Of a stretch of 64,000 nt of DNA, positions 24,301 through 34,640 are shown piece after piece. The stretch covers positions 56,463,501-56,527,500 of the forward strand of contig CM074863.1 of assembly GCA_037501455.1 (NCBI GenBank). The letters run 5' to 3'. The stretch is from Lantana camara. Taxonomy: Eukaryota; Streptophyta; Magnoliopsida; Lamiales; Verbenaceae. The stretch's first letter is position 1, and each line of letters starts with the position of its first letter. A program made the position numbers and the translations under genes. Below the pieces are notes generated by a model that was not told the origin of the DNA, searched no databases, and saw only the letters and a program-made list of their open reading frames with translations.

Positions 24301-27300
24301 TATCATGTGCCATCTCATAGATTCATCATTAGTTGGATATATATATATATATATACTCACACACACTATTCCTGTGGTAATATCTTTAAAGTGTTACTTA
24401 GAATTTACATGTTTTTCTTTGAAAGTTAACCGTCACAGTTTTTAATCATTTTCATTTAAGAAAGGTTTTTCTTCTTGTCAAGCTTTTAAGTTCTACCTGT
24501 TAAAAGAAAAAAAAGAAAAAAAAAAGTGTCCTAGAATCTAGACTTGGGTCAAACTTTGGAGTTGGATGCTTCATTTCTACCATGTGACCTTTAAACTTAT
24601 CTTCTATGTACATTGTCATTTTTCCTGTTAGTGGTCTTCTGTAGCCAGTATTTATCATATTCATCTCATATTTTCATTGTTTTTGTTTCACTCATGGCAG
24701 TCTGTGGCAACATTCTTCAGTCATGTTATGTCAGCTATCGGAGGGAACACTGCTGGTCCAGGTTTGTCAGCACAGAATAATATATTTTTTTGATGATTTA
24801 TCTGAGATTTTTTATTTTTGAAAAAAGAGATGTCCTACTTGTAAAAACCTCTGCACAAACTGTTTTCCTTGCCAATAACGCAATATCCTAGAATCTAATA
24901 AATGTTGTATATTGTGTTTACCTTTTCAGGAGATGCTGTGGTGAATGTTTATATTAACCATGAGAAGAAATTTGCTTTTGTGGAGATGAGATCTGTTGAA
25001 GAGGCTAGCAACGCAATGGCATTAGATGGCATTATTTTCGAGGTAATACACATTCTATAAAACCTTGTGTCTTAGGAAGGTTCTGAGTTGGCCTCCAAGT
25101 GGAAATAAATAATAAGTTAAGGAGTTCTATGCAAATCTCTTTTGTGGCATCACTGTGTTATGCGCTCTACAAGTTGTTAAAAATTACTTAATCGAATTTT
25201 ATTTTGTTATATTTTGAATTTGTTTGTGCAGGGTGCACCGGTTAAAGTGAGAAGACCGAGCGATTATAACCCGTCACTTGCTGCCACTCTTGGCCCTAGT
25301 CAGCCTAATCCTAATTTGAATCTTGGAGCAGTAGGGTTGACACCAGGATCAGCTGGTGGGCTTGAAGGTCCAGACCGCATATTTGTTGGTGGGTTACCAT
25401 ATTATTTCACAGAATCACAAATCAGGGAGCTTCTGGAATCATTTGGACCTCTTCGAGGCTTTGATCTGGTTAAAGATAGAGAAACGGGCAACTCCAAAGG
25501 CTATGCATTTTGTGTTTACCAAGATTTATCAGTTACTGACATTGCTTGTGCTGCTCTTAATGGAATAAAGATGGGTGATAAAACACTTACCGTTAGACGT
25601 GCTAACCAGGGTGCAACACAACCTAAACCTGAACAAGAGAGTGTGTTGTTGCACGCCCAACAACAAATAGCATTGCAGGTAAACAGATTTATTATCTGTT
25701 CCTTGTTAATTACTGTCTCCTGATATCTGTTGATTTGAAGGTTCAATTTACTGTGATGATTTCGTTCAAATTAAAATTTTGCATTTTATATGTGCAAGTA
25801 AAAATGTTACATAGTTTTTGTTCATTGTCTTGTGCAGAGACTCATGTTAGCACCTAATGTTACGCCTGCTACAAAAGTCGTGTGCTTGACACAAGTGGTC
25901 ACTCCGGATGAGCTCAAGGATGATGATGACTATGAAGATATAGTTGAAGACATGAGAACTGAATGTGGAAAATTCGGTAATAATTTAATAATCTTTTACA
26001 GCTTTCCCAAATTATTAGGCATATCAAGAAATTTACATTAAACCCTGGTTACAGAAAAATTCATCCTTTTAACATAAATTTTGCAGGTTCCCTGGTGAAT
26101 GTGATAATTCCCCGACTGCTTCCCAGTGGTGAAATGGGACCAGGTGTCGGAAAGGTTAGTTGCTGAGCAATTGTTATTTTTTTCCCTGCAAAGTAAAATC
26201 GGCCTAGCTTTGGTATGCATAATTTGGATGTTTGCTTTTGAGGAATCTAAAGTAGTAAAAAGTTAAAGAGTTGTAATGGTGTTCACTCGGGTTTGGCTCA
26301 ATTTATTGGAACTCAAACTCAAGCTCGAACAAATTCAAGATAAGGCGGCTTGAGTTGGGCTCGATACGGCTTGTGGGCTCATGGGAGATCTAGATCTAAG
26401 AAATTGCTGACCAAAAAAGAAAATCAAAAGAAAGAGATGAGTGGGTGGAGCTGGCATGCAGAGTTCGGTGATGGTGGGGTTGTAGGTATGAGGTGGAAGG
26501 GTGGTGGGGCGGTGAGCAGGTACGAAGTGGGTGGTGAGCATTAAGCAAGCAGAGTGGTGGTGGTGTGGTTAGATTGGAGAGGGAGAAGACTGTTAGGGTT
26601 CTAAGATTTAATTTGAATATTGAAACTTTGAAAGTCAGAGGAAACTAGAAACCAATTAAATATTAGATATTAGTGTAATACGTAATAAGTTATAATTAAA
26701 AATATTTATATATATAATATATAATAATATATATTTATTTTTATTAAAATATAAGTGTTTACTGGCCTGCTTGCAACCCAAAATCTGATGAAGAGGGCTC
26801 GACTTTGACTGTAGCCGAACATGAAACGAGCCAGGGCTTGGCTCTTTTGTTGGTTTGGCTCGTGAATGGACTCGATTCATTTGCATCCCTAGACTTTGGA
26901 AAAACATCTTCGGTATTTTGAGCAAAAAGTTGAGAAATAACTTTTTTTTTCTCTACTTTAAGTTCCAGTTTATTGACGAAAATAACCTATCAAAGCTAGA
27001 AGTTGAAGCTAAAAGTTGGTAATTGGGTGCTTCAGGTTTAAGCGTATTTCTGCTTATGCCAGCAGAAGTTGGTTCCATGCACTCGCAAGTCTCAAAAGTG
27101 TTATAAAATGGTAGAAAGAAGAAAAGTGCCTTTTCAATAGTTCGCTAACACTATCACTGAGAATGAATTGAACTCTGATATTGCCATGTTGGGGCTTTGA
27201 GACTGTCACCATAATATGTTGTATTTCTTGTGATGTGAATTAATGTTTTATCTTTGTTTAGGTGTTCTTGGAGTATGCTGACACTGAAAGTGCTACGAAA

Positions 27301-27399
27301 GCTCGACATGGATTGAATGGAAGAAAATTTGGGGGAAACGAAGTCGTTGCAGTGTTCTATCCAGAGAATAAATTTTCTGAGGGAGATTACAGTGGTTAG
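21364..27399 (+). CDS. U2AF65: Splicing factor U2AF large subunit (U2AF65), 13 coding exons
   Basis: Nuclear protein that binds the polypyrimidine tract and, with U2AF35 and SF1, directs U2 snRNP to the 3' splice site. Exons: 21364-21474, 21711-22012, 22315-22428, 23314-23384, 23963-24033, 24115-24159, 24237-24296, 24701-24761, 24930-25042, 25232-25678, 25838-25976, 26087-26154, 27262-27399. They join in frame to 1740 nt (579 aa), close to the usual plant length. Residues 38 to about 145 are an Arg/Asp/Lys-rich region followed by Arg-Ser repeats. RRM1 has RNP2 VYVGGL (246-251) and RNP1 KKFAFVEM (291-298); RRM2 has IFVGGL (366-371) and KGYAFCVY (405-412). A C-terminal U2AF-homology motif starts near 466 with RKF at 555-557. 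All introns fit GT-AG. Exon phases and conserved motifs give high confidence; the paralogue (A or B) is not assigned. Confidence 0.95.
26274..26895. mobile_element. Probable degenerate non-autonomous transposon in U2AF65 intron (last)
   Basis: The last intron (26155-27261) is the longest. Its middle begins near GGTGTTCACTCGGGTTTGGC and ends GATTCATTTGCATCCCTA, with GGCTCG-rich segments on both sides of an AT-rich core. Such GGCTCG-rich ends resemble hAT-type MITEs, but I could not find a matching target duplication. Confidence 0.35.
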
Positions 27400-27692
27400 G
27401 CATAAGTTGGGTTTCCCACATTTTAGGTAGGAAGCTTATGTTATCTATTGTTGAGCTTGTTGTTTTCCTGTTTTGATGCTAGAATATTTTTGTCGCTGAC
27501 TTTTTTGTGCGTTTTAAGGATTTATCACCACCTTGAAAACCTTCAAGGATGTCTATTATATGATAAGATATATTCATCTGACCTTGATTCTGCTGTCACT
27601 GCTTCGTTGTTTGGTTTGGTGAGATCGAATAATTTTTGTACGGACTTTGGTGAGACCCAACGAACCAATTCATTAAACTTTCAAGTATAGAA
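27400..27692 (+). other. 3' UTR and downstream region of the U2AF65 gene
   Basis: No ORF of interest. A possible 3' UTR intron lies between GTAGGAAG (27426) and the acceptor-like GTTTTAAG near 27518; this is tentative. LINE-derived sequence begins at about 27693, so the gene ends before that point or reads into it. Confidence 0.4.
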
Positions 27693-28026
27693 AAGGTCCA
27701 AGACCTCAGCTTTCTTGAGTGAAACCTTATCCCACCGTACTAGATGAGTGCACTTTCGTTCGACATCTATAGACCAAAGAAACCTCCGATTTAGTTTATC
27801 CAAATTATTGTAAACCGTCATTGGGAGCCAATTTGTGTGCATATGGTATATCGGTATTGAAGAGGTCACTGATTGAATGAGTTAACCATTTGGCAAGGTT
27901 AAGAGTTTTTAGCTTTTTAACTTGTGAGTCGGCTTTGTACTCGTTCCAACACACAGGAAAATGTTCGCTTGTGTTGCCCCCACACCCCAGCTTAATTCCT
28001 AGATATTTTCTAAGATCCTGTGTTTC
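27693..28026 (-). pseudogene. LINE (L1-type) reverse transcriptase remnant, 3' part
   Basis: The minus strand encodes a broken protein with KYLGI, a segment ending IPIYHMHTNWLP, then DKLNRRFLW and LVRWDKVSLKK. This succession is typical of the C-terminal part of plant L1 reverse transcriptases. It ends abruptly at 28026 where the LTR retrotransposon is inserted, and continues at 31611 on the other side. Confidence 0.75.
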
Positions 28027-28447
28027 TGTTATGAAGTTGCTTACCTTCTCACTAATTCACAACAAATTCAGTTGAAGGCAGTAGAATTAAACTCACTTAA
28101 AAAGTGTGAAATTGTATTGAGAGAGATTAGAGATGAGGTTGAGAGAGAGGGAGAGAGATTCTGGAAAAGATTTTTATCATTCAAAGCTGCCTTACAAGGA
28201 CAACACAGCGTACAATATATAGGTAAATGTCTCAGCCAAAACATCCTACTACAAAGTCAAAATTACAATTTAAAATTCATGAAAGCGTATAACAACTCTT
28301 AAGTAGAAATCTAATTCCTTCAGCTTCCCAGAACGATGCCGCATTGCTCTCAAAAGCGTTATCAGAAATGCCCCAAAACTTGAAGAAACGCACTCTCCAA
28401 TCTTGCACTTCTTCTGAACGAGACTTATGACAGTTTTGCATATGACA
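28027..28447 (-). repeat. 3' LTR of the gene-capturing retrotransposon (421 bp)
   Basis: Same sequence as 31127-31610, with a 63-bp deletion inside a run of GAGAGATTAGAGAT-like repeats. This is the downstream LTR because the ORF and primer site run on the minus strand. Confidence 0.9.
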
Positions 28448-31125
28448 TTACTCCCTCCTAATTGAGAGTGTTGACCCCAAGACTCTAATTGAGCCTTCTC
28501 TTTGCCATACGAAGCCCCAATTCTCCCCTCAGCAACAGTTTTGCATATGACATTTCTCCCACATTGAAAGATCTTTGTCCGAGCCTTGCGTTCTTTCATG
28601 AAACTTTTTATTTCATCCAATTCAAACTTCCTTCCAAAATAATTTCTTGTAACAGCATCACCAACAGATTCTTGGAAACCGAGTCCCAGTATTTCATCAA
28701 ATTTGGCCAGGGCAAAGGTAAGGCTTCCCTCTCGTGTAGCCTCAATAAACTCTTTATCTTTGACAGTAACATCACCAACTCCTACATTGTCTTGGCTAAA
28801 ATATCCAGAAATTGATCCAAACCCATAAGTACTTGAACAGGGCTTTCTAATCTTTGTATATGTAGAGGACTTGCTGGAGTTATATCTTGAATGGAAATAG
28901 CAAGCAAGAGAGAAGCAATATTTCGACGATGGAATCCATAGATGGGAGCTGCAGGTATCAAATATGACAGTGAAATTCTGCGGGGTTGGACCAATAGAAA
29001 TCTCTCCAAAGTATTGAACATCCATACAATTCTTCAAATAGACAAAATCTCTCTCAAAATCACCAACTTTTATCCTTTTATCTTTTAAACCTAGACTAAC
29101 TTTTCCAGTAGCTTTAATGGTGGAGAGGTCCAATGGCCTCCTTTTTAGGCTAATTCTCCTCAACCCATCTGAAGATGGTACTAAAGAGCACACCAAAACC
29201 AACAAACACAAAACGAACAACATGTTTACAGCTTCCCCTGTGATCTCAGCCACGACTTTAGAAGAAGCAGATGCATCCTCCATCATTATGCATGCAAGGA
29301 AACATACATTTGATAGATTACTTGATTGGCCTGTTGAAAGCAAATTGACAAGTGTATCAACTCCACCAGCTTTAATTGTTGTAGGCCAACATCCCTCAGT
29401 GCTGCTAAGAAGATTCCTTACAGCTCTTGCTGTTAGTAAGTCAACAACCATATTACCATCCTTAAGTCCATTCTCTAGTAGCTCCCATAAAATAGAGACA
29501 ACATCTTTTGTTGAAAAGATTTTTGAGCCAATATGATCCTTAGCCCCATCTTGAAAGACATCATATATCGTCTTTGCTGCAGCAAGTTGCCCTTCAGGTG
29601 TTTTTGATTTAAGTAGACTAAGCAATGGGGGGCTGCAACCTCCAAGTAAAACTTTAACCCACAATTCATTCTCATTACAAAGACAACATAAAGCAATAGC
29701 AGCCCATATTTTTATCTTGAGTGATCCAAACCGGAAAAGAGATACAAGTATCAGAAGTACTTGAGAATGAGATCCAAAGGCATCACAAGCATTGATTTGT
29801 GTATTAATAAGTTGAAGTAGTTGTCTCAAGGAAATCTCTTGTTCTTGCGGTGATGAGGAACTCTGCCTCAATTGCTTAATGCATTGGGCTACACTTTCCA
29901 ATATCCAATTTGATGTTCTGTTAAACAAAAGATTGAAAATAACAGCATCTCCTACTAAAATATATAGAAATGCAAATCTAATGTTCCATCCGACCTCTGT
30001 GGCATAAATCCCAGTATCAACCAGCAGCATAAGAACCAAAGCACACCACGAAATAAACTCAATGCTTATAAGAACCATCTTATCTACTTTTTTGCACGAA
30101 AATGATGCTTGATGTAATCTATGATAGAGCCTCAAACACATGATTTTATCCTTAACAGAGAATAACACTTTTATTTGAAGTCTAAGGGATGATTTGTTCC
30201 ATTCCAAGTCGTTAACAGTTGTAATACCAAGTGAAGCACTACTAGTTGCCCATGATTCTCCCACCTTCAATTTTATAGGGGTATCATCCACATAGCATCC
30301 ACCTGGATCAATCTTAAACGCATTGAATAAGTGAGTAAACGTACAACATGGAAAGCGCATTCGATCGATGAAGCAACAGTTGGTGTTGAAATCAGTTGCA
30401 GCAACTCCCCTTTTTGGTCCACTTGCAATTTGATTATTTCCATCCGTTTCTACTTTCAGTATCCCTTTAATTTTTATGTCGGGCATTTCATCGAACATCT
30501 GTCTGTCAATCCTGGTTTCAGCTTCCTTTACTATGAGTTTCCCATCCTTCAAACCACCAATGACATTAGACCCAATCATTTGAGTATCTTCTGCACTTAG
30601 GTAATTTCCATCTCTTAAGCTCTCATTCAATACATGAGTATCCAAGTCCACTACCATGTTCCTTCCAAGCCTATCTGCCTTGTGAAACGCACCACCTAAC
30701 ATCTTGCAATAAAAACCCATTACCCTTGATTCCTTCTCCTCGGACACATCCATATTATTTGGAGTCTTTTTCTCCTTTTCTACTTCCAACAAATCCTTAA
30801 TTGCTCTTTCAGGCACTTTATCGAACACCTGAGTGTCGATACTTTTTGTAGTTTCCTTGACTATTAATTTCTCATCCTTCAAGCCCTTCAAGGACACTGC
30901 TCCATTCATTTCAGTTACTCTACTTACCGGAGCTGGAGTTGGTAGTATACCTTCATCATAGTGTGGTCTGCTGGTGTGAGGAGAGATCTCACCCAGATTG
31001 CTTGTTCCCACGGTCTCCTTTCCCTTCAACAACCATTGAATCAAGAAATCCAGCTTCTGATGTAAAGCTTTGTTCGACTCATCCATCTGGTCCCAAGAAA
31101 TCTTCAACCTAAGCTCTGAGGCCAT
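28270..31125 (-). CDS. Intronless chimeric ORF: CSI1-like armadillo segment fused to aspartic-protease N-lobe
   Basis: 951 codons, uninterrupted. Residues 1-60 are of unknown origin. Residues about 80-118 and 190-228 are two copies of a GLKDxKLIVKE repeat. Residues about 345-402 hold hydrophobic segments, perhaps from a membrane transporter (tentative). Residues about 407-628 closely follow the N-terminal armadillo region of CELLULOSE SYNTHASE INTERACTIVE 1 ([44 protein letters not shown]). At 635 a Met opens a phytepsin-like aspartic protease with its signal peptide and propeptide; the N-lobe runs to about 828 but the catalytic DTG reads DTC (723-725) and the second lobe is absent. The C-terminus runs through the 3' LTR start. 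The ATG overlaps the primer site. Whether it is translated is unknown; enzymatic activity is unlikely. Confidence 0.8.
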   Translation of the reverse strand: MASELRLKISWDQMDESNKALHQKLDFLIQWLLKGKETVGTSNLGEISPHTSRPHYDEGILPTPAPVSRVTEMNGAVSLKGLKDEKLIVKETTKSIDTQVFDKVPERAIKDLLEVEKEKKTPNNMDVSEEKESRVMGFYCKMLGGAFHKADRLGRNMVVDLDTHVLNESLRDGNYLSAEDTQMIGSNVIGGLKDGKLIVKEAETRIDRQMFDEMPDIKIKGILKVETDGNNQIASGPKRGVAATDFNTNCCFIDRMRFPCCTFTHLFNAFKIDPGGCYVDDTPIKLKVGESWATSSASLGITTVNDLEWNKSSLRLQIKVLFSVKDKIMCLRLYHRLHQASFSCKKVDKMVLISIEFISWCALVLMLLVDTGIYATEVGWNIRFAFLYILVGDAVIFNLLFNRTSNWILESVAQCIKQLRQSSSSPQEQEISLRQLLQLINTQINACDAFGSHSQVLLILVSLFRFGSLKIKIWAAIALCCLCNENELWVKVLLGGCSPPLLSLLKSKTPEGQLAAAKTIYDVFQDGAKDHIGSKIFSTKDVVSILWELLENGLKDGNMVVDLLTARAVRNLLSSTEGCWPTTIKAGGVDTLVNLLSTGQSSNLSNVCFLACIMMEDASASSKVVAEITGEAVNMLFVLCLLVLVCSLVPSSDGLRRISLKRRPLDLSTIKATGKVSLGLKDKRIKVGDFERDFVYLKNCMDVQYFGEISIGPTPQNFTVIFDTCSSHLWIPSSKYCFSLACYFHSRYNSSKSSTYTKIRKPCSSTYGFGSISGYFSQDNVGVGDVTVKDKEFIEATREGSLTFALAKFDEILGLGFQESVGDAVTRNYFGRKFELDEIKSFMKERKARTKIFQCGRNVICKTVAEGRIGASYGKEKAQLESWGQHSQLGGSNVICKTVISLVQKKCKIGECVSSSFGAFLITLLRAMRHRSGKLKELDFYLRVVIRFHEF
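28535..28552 (-). repeat. Extra copy of the LTR terminus inside the retrotransposon
   Basis: ACAGTTTTGCATATGACA here repeats the LTR edge found at 28430-28447. It is followed by TTTCTCCC, a second polypurine-like run on the minus strand. The two junction copies are 105 bp apart. Confidence 0.8.
31114..31125 (-). promoter_or_regulatory. Degenerate primer binding site overlapping the chimeric start codon
   Basis: The minus strand after the LTR end ...AACA reads AATGGCCTCAGAGC. TGGCCTCAGAGC differs from the initiator-Met primer site at two central bases, and its TGG together with the preceding A supplies the ATG of the 951-codon ORF. Confidence 0.7.
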
Positions 31126-31126
31126 T

Positions 31127-31610
31127 TGTTATGAAGTTGCTTACCTTCTCACTAATTCACAGCAAATTCAGTTGAAGGCAGTAGAATTAAACTCACTTAA
31201 AAAGTGTGAAATTGTGCTGAACAGATTTGAGGGAGAGATTGGAGGGAGAGAGCAGAGATTAGAGAGATTAGAGATGAGATTGAGAGAGATTAGAGACGAG
31301 GTTGAGAGAGAGGGAGAGAGATTCTGGAAAAGATTTTTATCATTCAAAGCTGCCTTACAAGGACAACACAGCGTACAATATATAGGTAAATGTCTCAGCC
31401 AAAACATCCTACTACAAAGTCAAAATTACAATTTAAAATTCATGAAAGCGTATAACAACTCTTAAGTAGAAATCTAATTCCTTCAACTTCCCAGAACGAT
31501 GCCGCATTGCTCTCAAAAGCGTTATCAGAAATGCCCCAAAACTTGAAGAAACGCACTCTCCAATCTTGCACTTCTTCTGAACGAGACTTATGACAGTTTT
31601 GCATATGACA
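31127..31610 (-). repeat. 5' LTR of the gene-capturing retrotransposon (484 bp)
   Basis: Upstream LTR in element orientation, expected to hold the promoter. On the plus strand it contains a GAGAGATTAGAGAT-rich segment at about 31215-31320 that is shorter in the other LTR. Confidence 0.9.
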
Positions 31611-31745
31611 GTTTCCTCAAAACCAAGAATCTCAATAACATCATTTCTGTGGGAAGTACTCGTACTAGATGCGAACCAGACCTTGGATTTGGCTATGCTC
31701 ACTCTTAAACCTGAGGCTGCGCTGTAGTGTCCGGAGCATTCGGCC
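31611..31745 (-). pseudogene. LINE reverse transcriptase remnant, 5' part
   Basis: The minus strand reads SAASGLRVSIAKSKVWF and ends ILGFEE at the insertion point. This matches the segment of plant L1 reverse transcriptase that precedes the KYLGI motif found at 28026 and below. The two pieces were contiguous before the LTR element inserted. Confidence 0.7.
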
Positions 31746-31747
31746 AC

Positions 31748-31795
31748 CATATCCCCGCACCAAGATCCAAACCCACATATGAAATGGAAACTCTA
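31748..31795 (-). repeat. Small fragment of a giant-LTR 3' end
   Basis: ATCCCCGCACCAAGATCC followed by ACATATGAAATGGA resembles the 3' terminal box of the minus-oriented LTR at 55596 (ATCCCCCGCACCGAGACCC, CATATGAAATGG). Confidence 0.4.
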
Positions 31796-32720
31796 TATTG
31801 ATTTTGTTTTGCACATCAACATCATATGTTATATGACTTGTTACTCCGATATCAACAATCCAGTCACCGTTATTATTTCAGAGATTATAGATTGGAATTG
31901 ACGAACTTGTTCCAGTGGCAACAACAAAGTGTTTAGTACAATTAATCTGAACCATGTGTGGTCACATGGTTCCAATTACAACAACAAGAAGATTGGTATG
32001 CGACGAGCTAGTTCACCAGATGTCTTATCTTCTTGATTTTATCGTAAAGTGCATAAATCTAACAAGTGTAGGCGATAGATATGTTTTTCTTCACCTTTAA
32101 CATTATTCGTAGTAGTGTCAAAAGAAAAAATAGATCTTAGAACATGTAAAAAGAGACGGGAGAAAATGGGAGAAGTGTTTTGTATTGCATAATGTGTTTT
32201 AAGATAAAAAAAATATTACAACTAGATATACAAACCAAGGAGACCCTAAAAGAGAAGGGGGGAAAAAGGAAATAAATCAATCAAATTAATGCAAAACAAA
32301 ATATGCCCAGAATCCTCCTATAAAAAAAGTAAAAATAATATCAAAAGCAGGGATAAGTTTGTGAACAAAAATCAAGTTATACTTTAAAAGAAGGAACAAA
32401 CACCACATTTAATTGTATGATATTAGCATAGAGTTTGAATGCTCCAGAGTGAGAGAATTGTAGTAGAACCATCAGGAAGAAATATTGGCAGGGCTAAGAG
32501 AAATATTGGCAGGGCTAAGGAAGAGTGGTTGAATATTTGATGTAGATGTTTAAGTGTGGCACACGTGTGGTTAGTCGCCCTGGGTATCAATGATCCAAGA
32601 ACCATTTTTCAAAGAGTCTATGCAAGTAAACACAAGGAATTGACCCATACCAACAAATTCCAGAGGAAAATGCATGTTAGGTCCACCACCTGGTGGAATG
32701 TGTGATTTAGAAATTTAGTA
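31796..32720 (-). pseudogene. Degraded Ty1/copia fragments (protease region)
   Basis: The minus strand of about 31800-31860 reads DWIVDIGVTSHITYDVD, the copia protease signature with the active-site motif altered. At about 32423-32605 a second, differently decayed protease-like frame reads RATNHTCATLKHLHQIF followed by LPDGSTTILSLW. Both are full of stops outside these stretches. Confidence 0.55.
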
Positions 32721-32846
32721 ATTTCCTATTGAATGATCGATTGCATCTGATGCCTCCAAGTCTTCGAGCCTGAGGCGAGCATTATCTTCAACAGTAAGTC
32801 CTTCTAAGATGGCAATGCGCTGAAGTTGAGAAGGCATTTGAATTTT

Positions 32847-33138
32847 GGGATAAATATTCTGAACATCCTGTACTATAGCGGTTTTTGGACTTTGCATCCC
32901 GAACTAAAAAAAGTCTGCGTTTGCATTCTCAACTATTGTTTTGTGATAAATTGCAACCTCGTTCCAATGGATGTATGACACGTACCCCAAATTTCTTCCA
33001 TCTGTCGCATGATGAGTGGAACGAGGTTGCCAATTTATCACAAAACAATAGTTGAGGATGCAAACGCAGATTTTTTTTAGTTCGGGATGCAAAGTCCAAA
33101 AACCGCGATAGTACAGGATGTTCAGAATATTTATCCCG
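32847..33138. mobile_element. Foldback MITE, Mutator-like, about 292 bp
   Basis: Two arms of about 120 bp are nearly perfect inverted repeats, from GGGATAAATATTCTGAACAT at the left to its complement at the right, around a short centre near 32966-33012. TGAATTTT flanks both sides (32839-32846, 33139-33146), an 8-bp duplication within the 8-9 bp expected for Mutator-type insertions. No coding sequence. Confidence 0.8.
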
Positions 33139-33189
33139 TGAATTTTTGATAGCTAAGTTGAGATGGCATTCTCCGGTCGTCATCACTGA

Positions 33190-34640
33190 TAGCTAAAGTT
33201 GAGATAGCATTTTATTTCTGCGACTCAATTCAATAGAGGAAGCACATCCATCGATTACATATAGGCATGCTTGACATTTCCCCTTCAGAAAAAGCCAAGG
33301 TGTAGCTAAGTTGGCTAGCGCATCTGCTATCCTATTATCATTCCTGAGAATGTGGTTTAGAACAAAACTCTCGAAATGCTTAAGCCAGTCTGCAACATGT
33401 TGGAAAAGCAACATGAGGTCTTCTTTCTTGACCTCGTAGGTGTTCAACATGTTTCGAGTCACTATAGATCTCAACTTCTACGGTATCCATTTTTAAATCC
33501 ATCTAAAGTGCAGTTATTAAAACTTGATACTCCACAACATTATTAGAGTACAATTCTCCAAGTACAATTGAGTATGTCATAGCTTACTTTTTTGGAGAAA
33601 CGAAGACATCTCGTACTGATCCATGGAAAAACATATTCCATGGTGGAATTGCATTTGTTAATAGAACATTATCATCAGGCAAGTCTTCAAACAATTCTCA
33701 TTCAACTAGGGTCTAGGAAGGGATGATCTGCAAAGAAGTTGCCAAGTGTTGGCCTTTGACAGGTTTTGAGACACATACATAATTCCATACTGATCGAAGA
33801 TGACGGACTATTTCACCAGTCTTTCGGAGAATACAATTAGCGCATGAGATGAGTTCTATAGAGTATGCTTCAACTTTTTGATGGCGTAGAATAAACCTAA
33901 GCATATTTTCTCAACAAGAGAGTACTTCAATTTGCTTCTAATTAAGGATCTACTTAGATAATAACGAGTCATCTCCTTACCTTCACAATTCTCTTGAGCC
34001 ATGAGGGTACTGATCGACCATTCTTGTGCAGTGAGGTGCAGTACGAGTGGTTTTTTGGACACCAGAGCTCCTGGAATTGTTGGATTTAGGAGATATTTTT
34101 TTATACTCTCGAATCCATTTTGACAGCCTTCGTCCATCAGAAAGGAGCACTCCGTTTTCACGAGATGTTTAAATAGTTGACATCTCCCGACGACGTTCAA
34201 TATGAGTCGATTTCCTTGTACGCTCCTCTACTCTTTCAGGTTTCTTGGTTGAGGCATCTTTTGGATGCGTTCTATCTTTACTGACAACGACAAAACCAAG
34301 AAACTTCCTACATGTCACCCATGAATATGCATTTGAGAGGATTCATCTTCAAGTTGTATCTTCTGAGACGGTCAAACACAATACGAAGATTCTCCAAGTG
34401 ATCAGCCCTTTTCTTTGTTTAGACGACCAAGTCATCAACATAGCACTTGACTCTTTTACGCAGCATATCATCAAATATATTTTGATTACATGCAAGTCGC
34501 TTGTTCAGGAACTCTTTGATCTTGCCGACCCAATATTGATTGCATATTCGTTTCGGCTTGATTGCGATCGTGAAGGATTAGATGCCTTTACGGAAACGAC
34601 CTTTTTTATTTGTAGTCATTTGGGCAACATTCTCCTCCTT
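33190..34640 (-). pseudogene. Degraded Ty3/gypsy pol fragment (reverse transcriptase to RNase H)
   Basis: The minus strand in order: NIFDDMLRKRVKCYVDDLVV (the YVDD catalytic box, about 34420-34480) followed by a stop, HLENLRIVFDRLRRYNLKMN, then QNGFESIKKYLLNPTIP and YYLSRSLIRSKLKYSLVEK (33856-34200, RNase H start), then LNHILRNDNRIADALANLA (33193-33474, RNase H end). Several stops and frameshifts make it non-functional. Confidence 0.75.

Larger units (their letters stand above)
28027..31610 (-). mobile_element. Complete gene-capturing LTR retrotransposon, 3584 bp
   Basis: LTRs at 28027-28447 and 31127-31610 have TGTTATGAAG...CATATGACA ends on the plus strand. Target duplication GTTTC is at 28022-28026 and 31611-31615. 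On the minus strand, TGGCCTCAGAGC (10 of 12 matches to the initiator-Met primer site TGGTATCAGAGC) follows the 5' LTR, and a purine run TTAGGAGGGAGTAA precedes the 3' LTR. Between them is one 951-codon ORF built of host gene fragments instead of gag-pol. The element is non-autonomous and sits in a LINE remnant. The LTRs differ by about three substitutions and a 63-bp indel, so the insertion is recent. Confidence 0.9.

Noticed and set aside
26350..26544. 64-codon frame in the U2AF65 intron
   Set aside because: Low-complexity Gly/Trp-rich reading within the inserted repeat; intronic.
28072..28302. 76-codon plus-strand frame and its 131-codon relative at 31070-31465 as a duplicated small gene
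   Set aside because: Both are readings through the two LTRs of the gene-capturing retrotransposon.
29117..29536. 139-codon plus-strand frame
   Set aside because: Antisense shadow of the 951-codon chimeric ORF.
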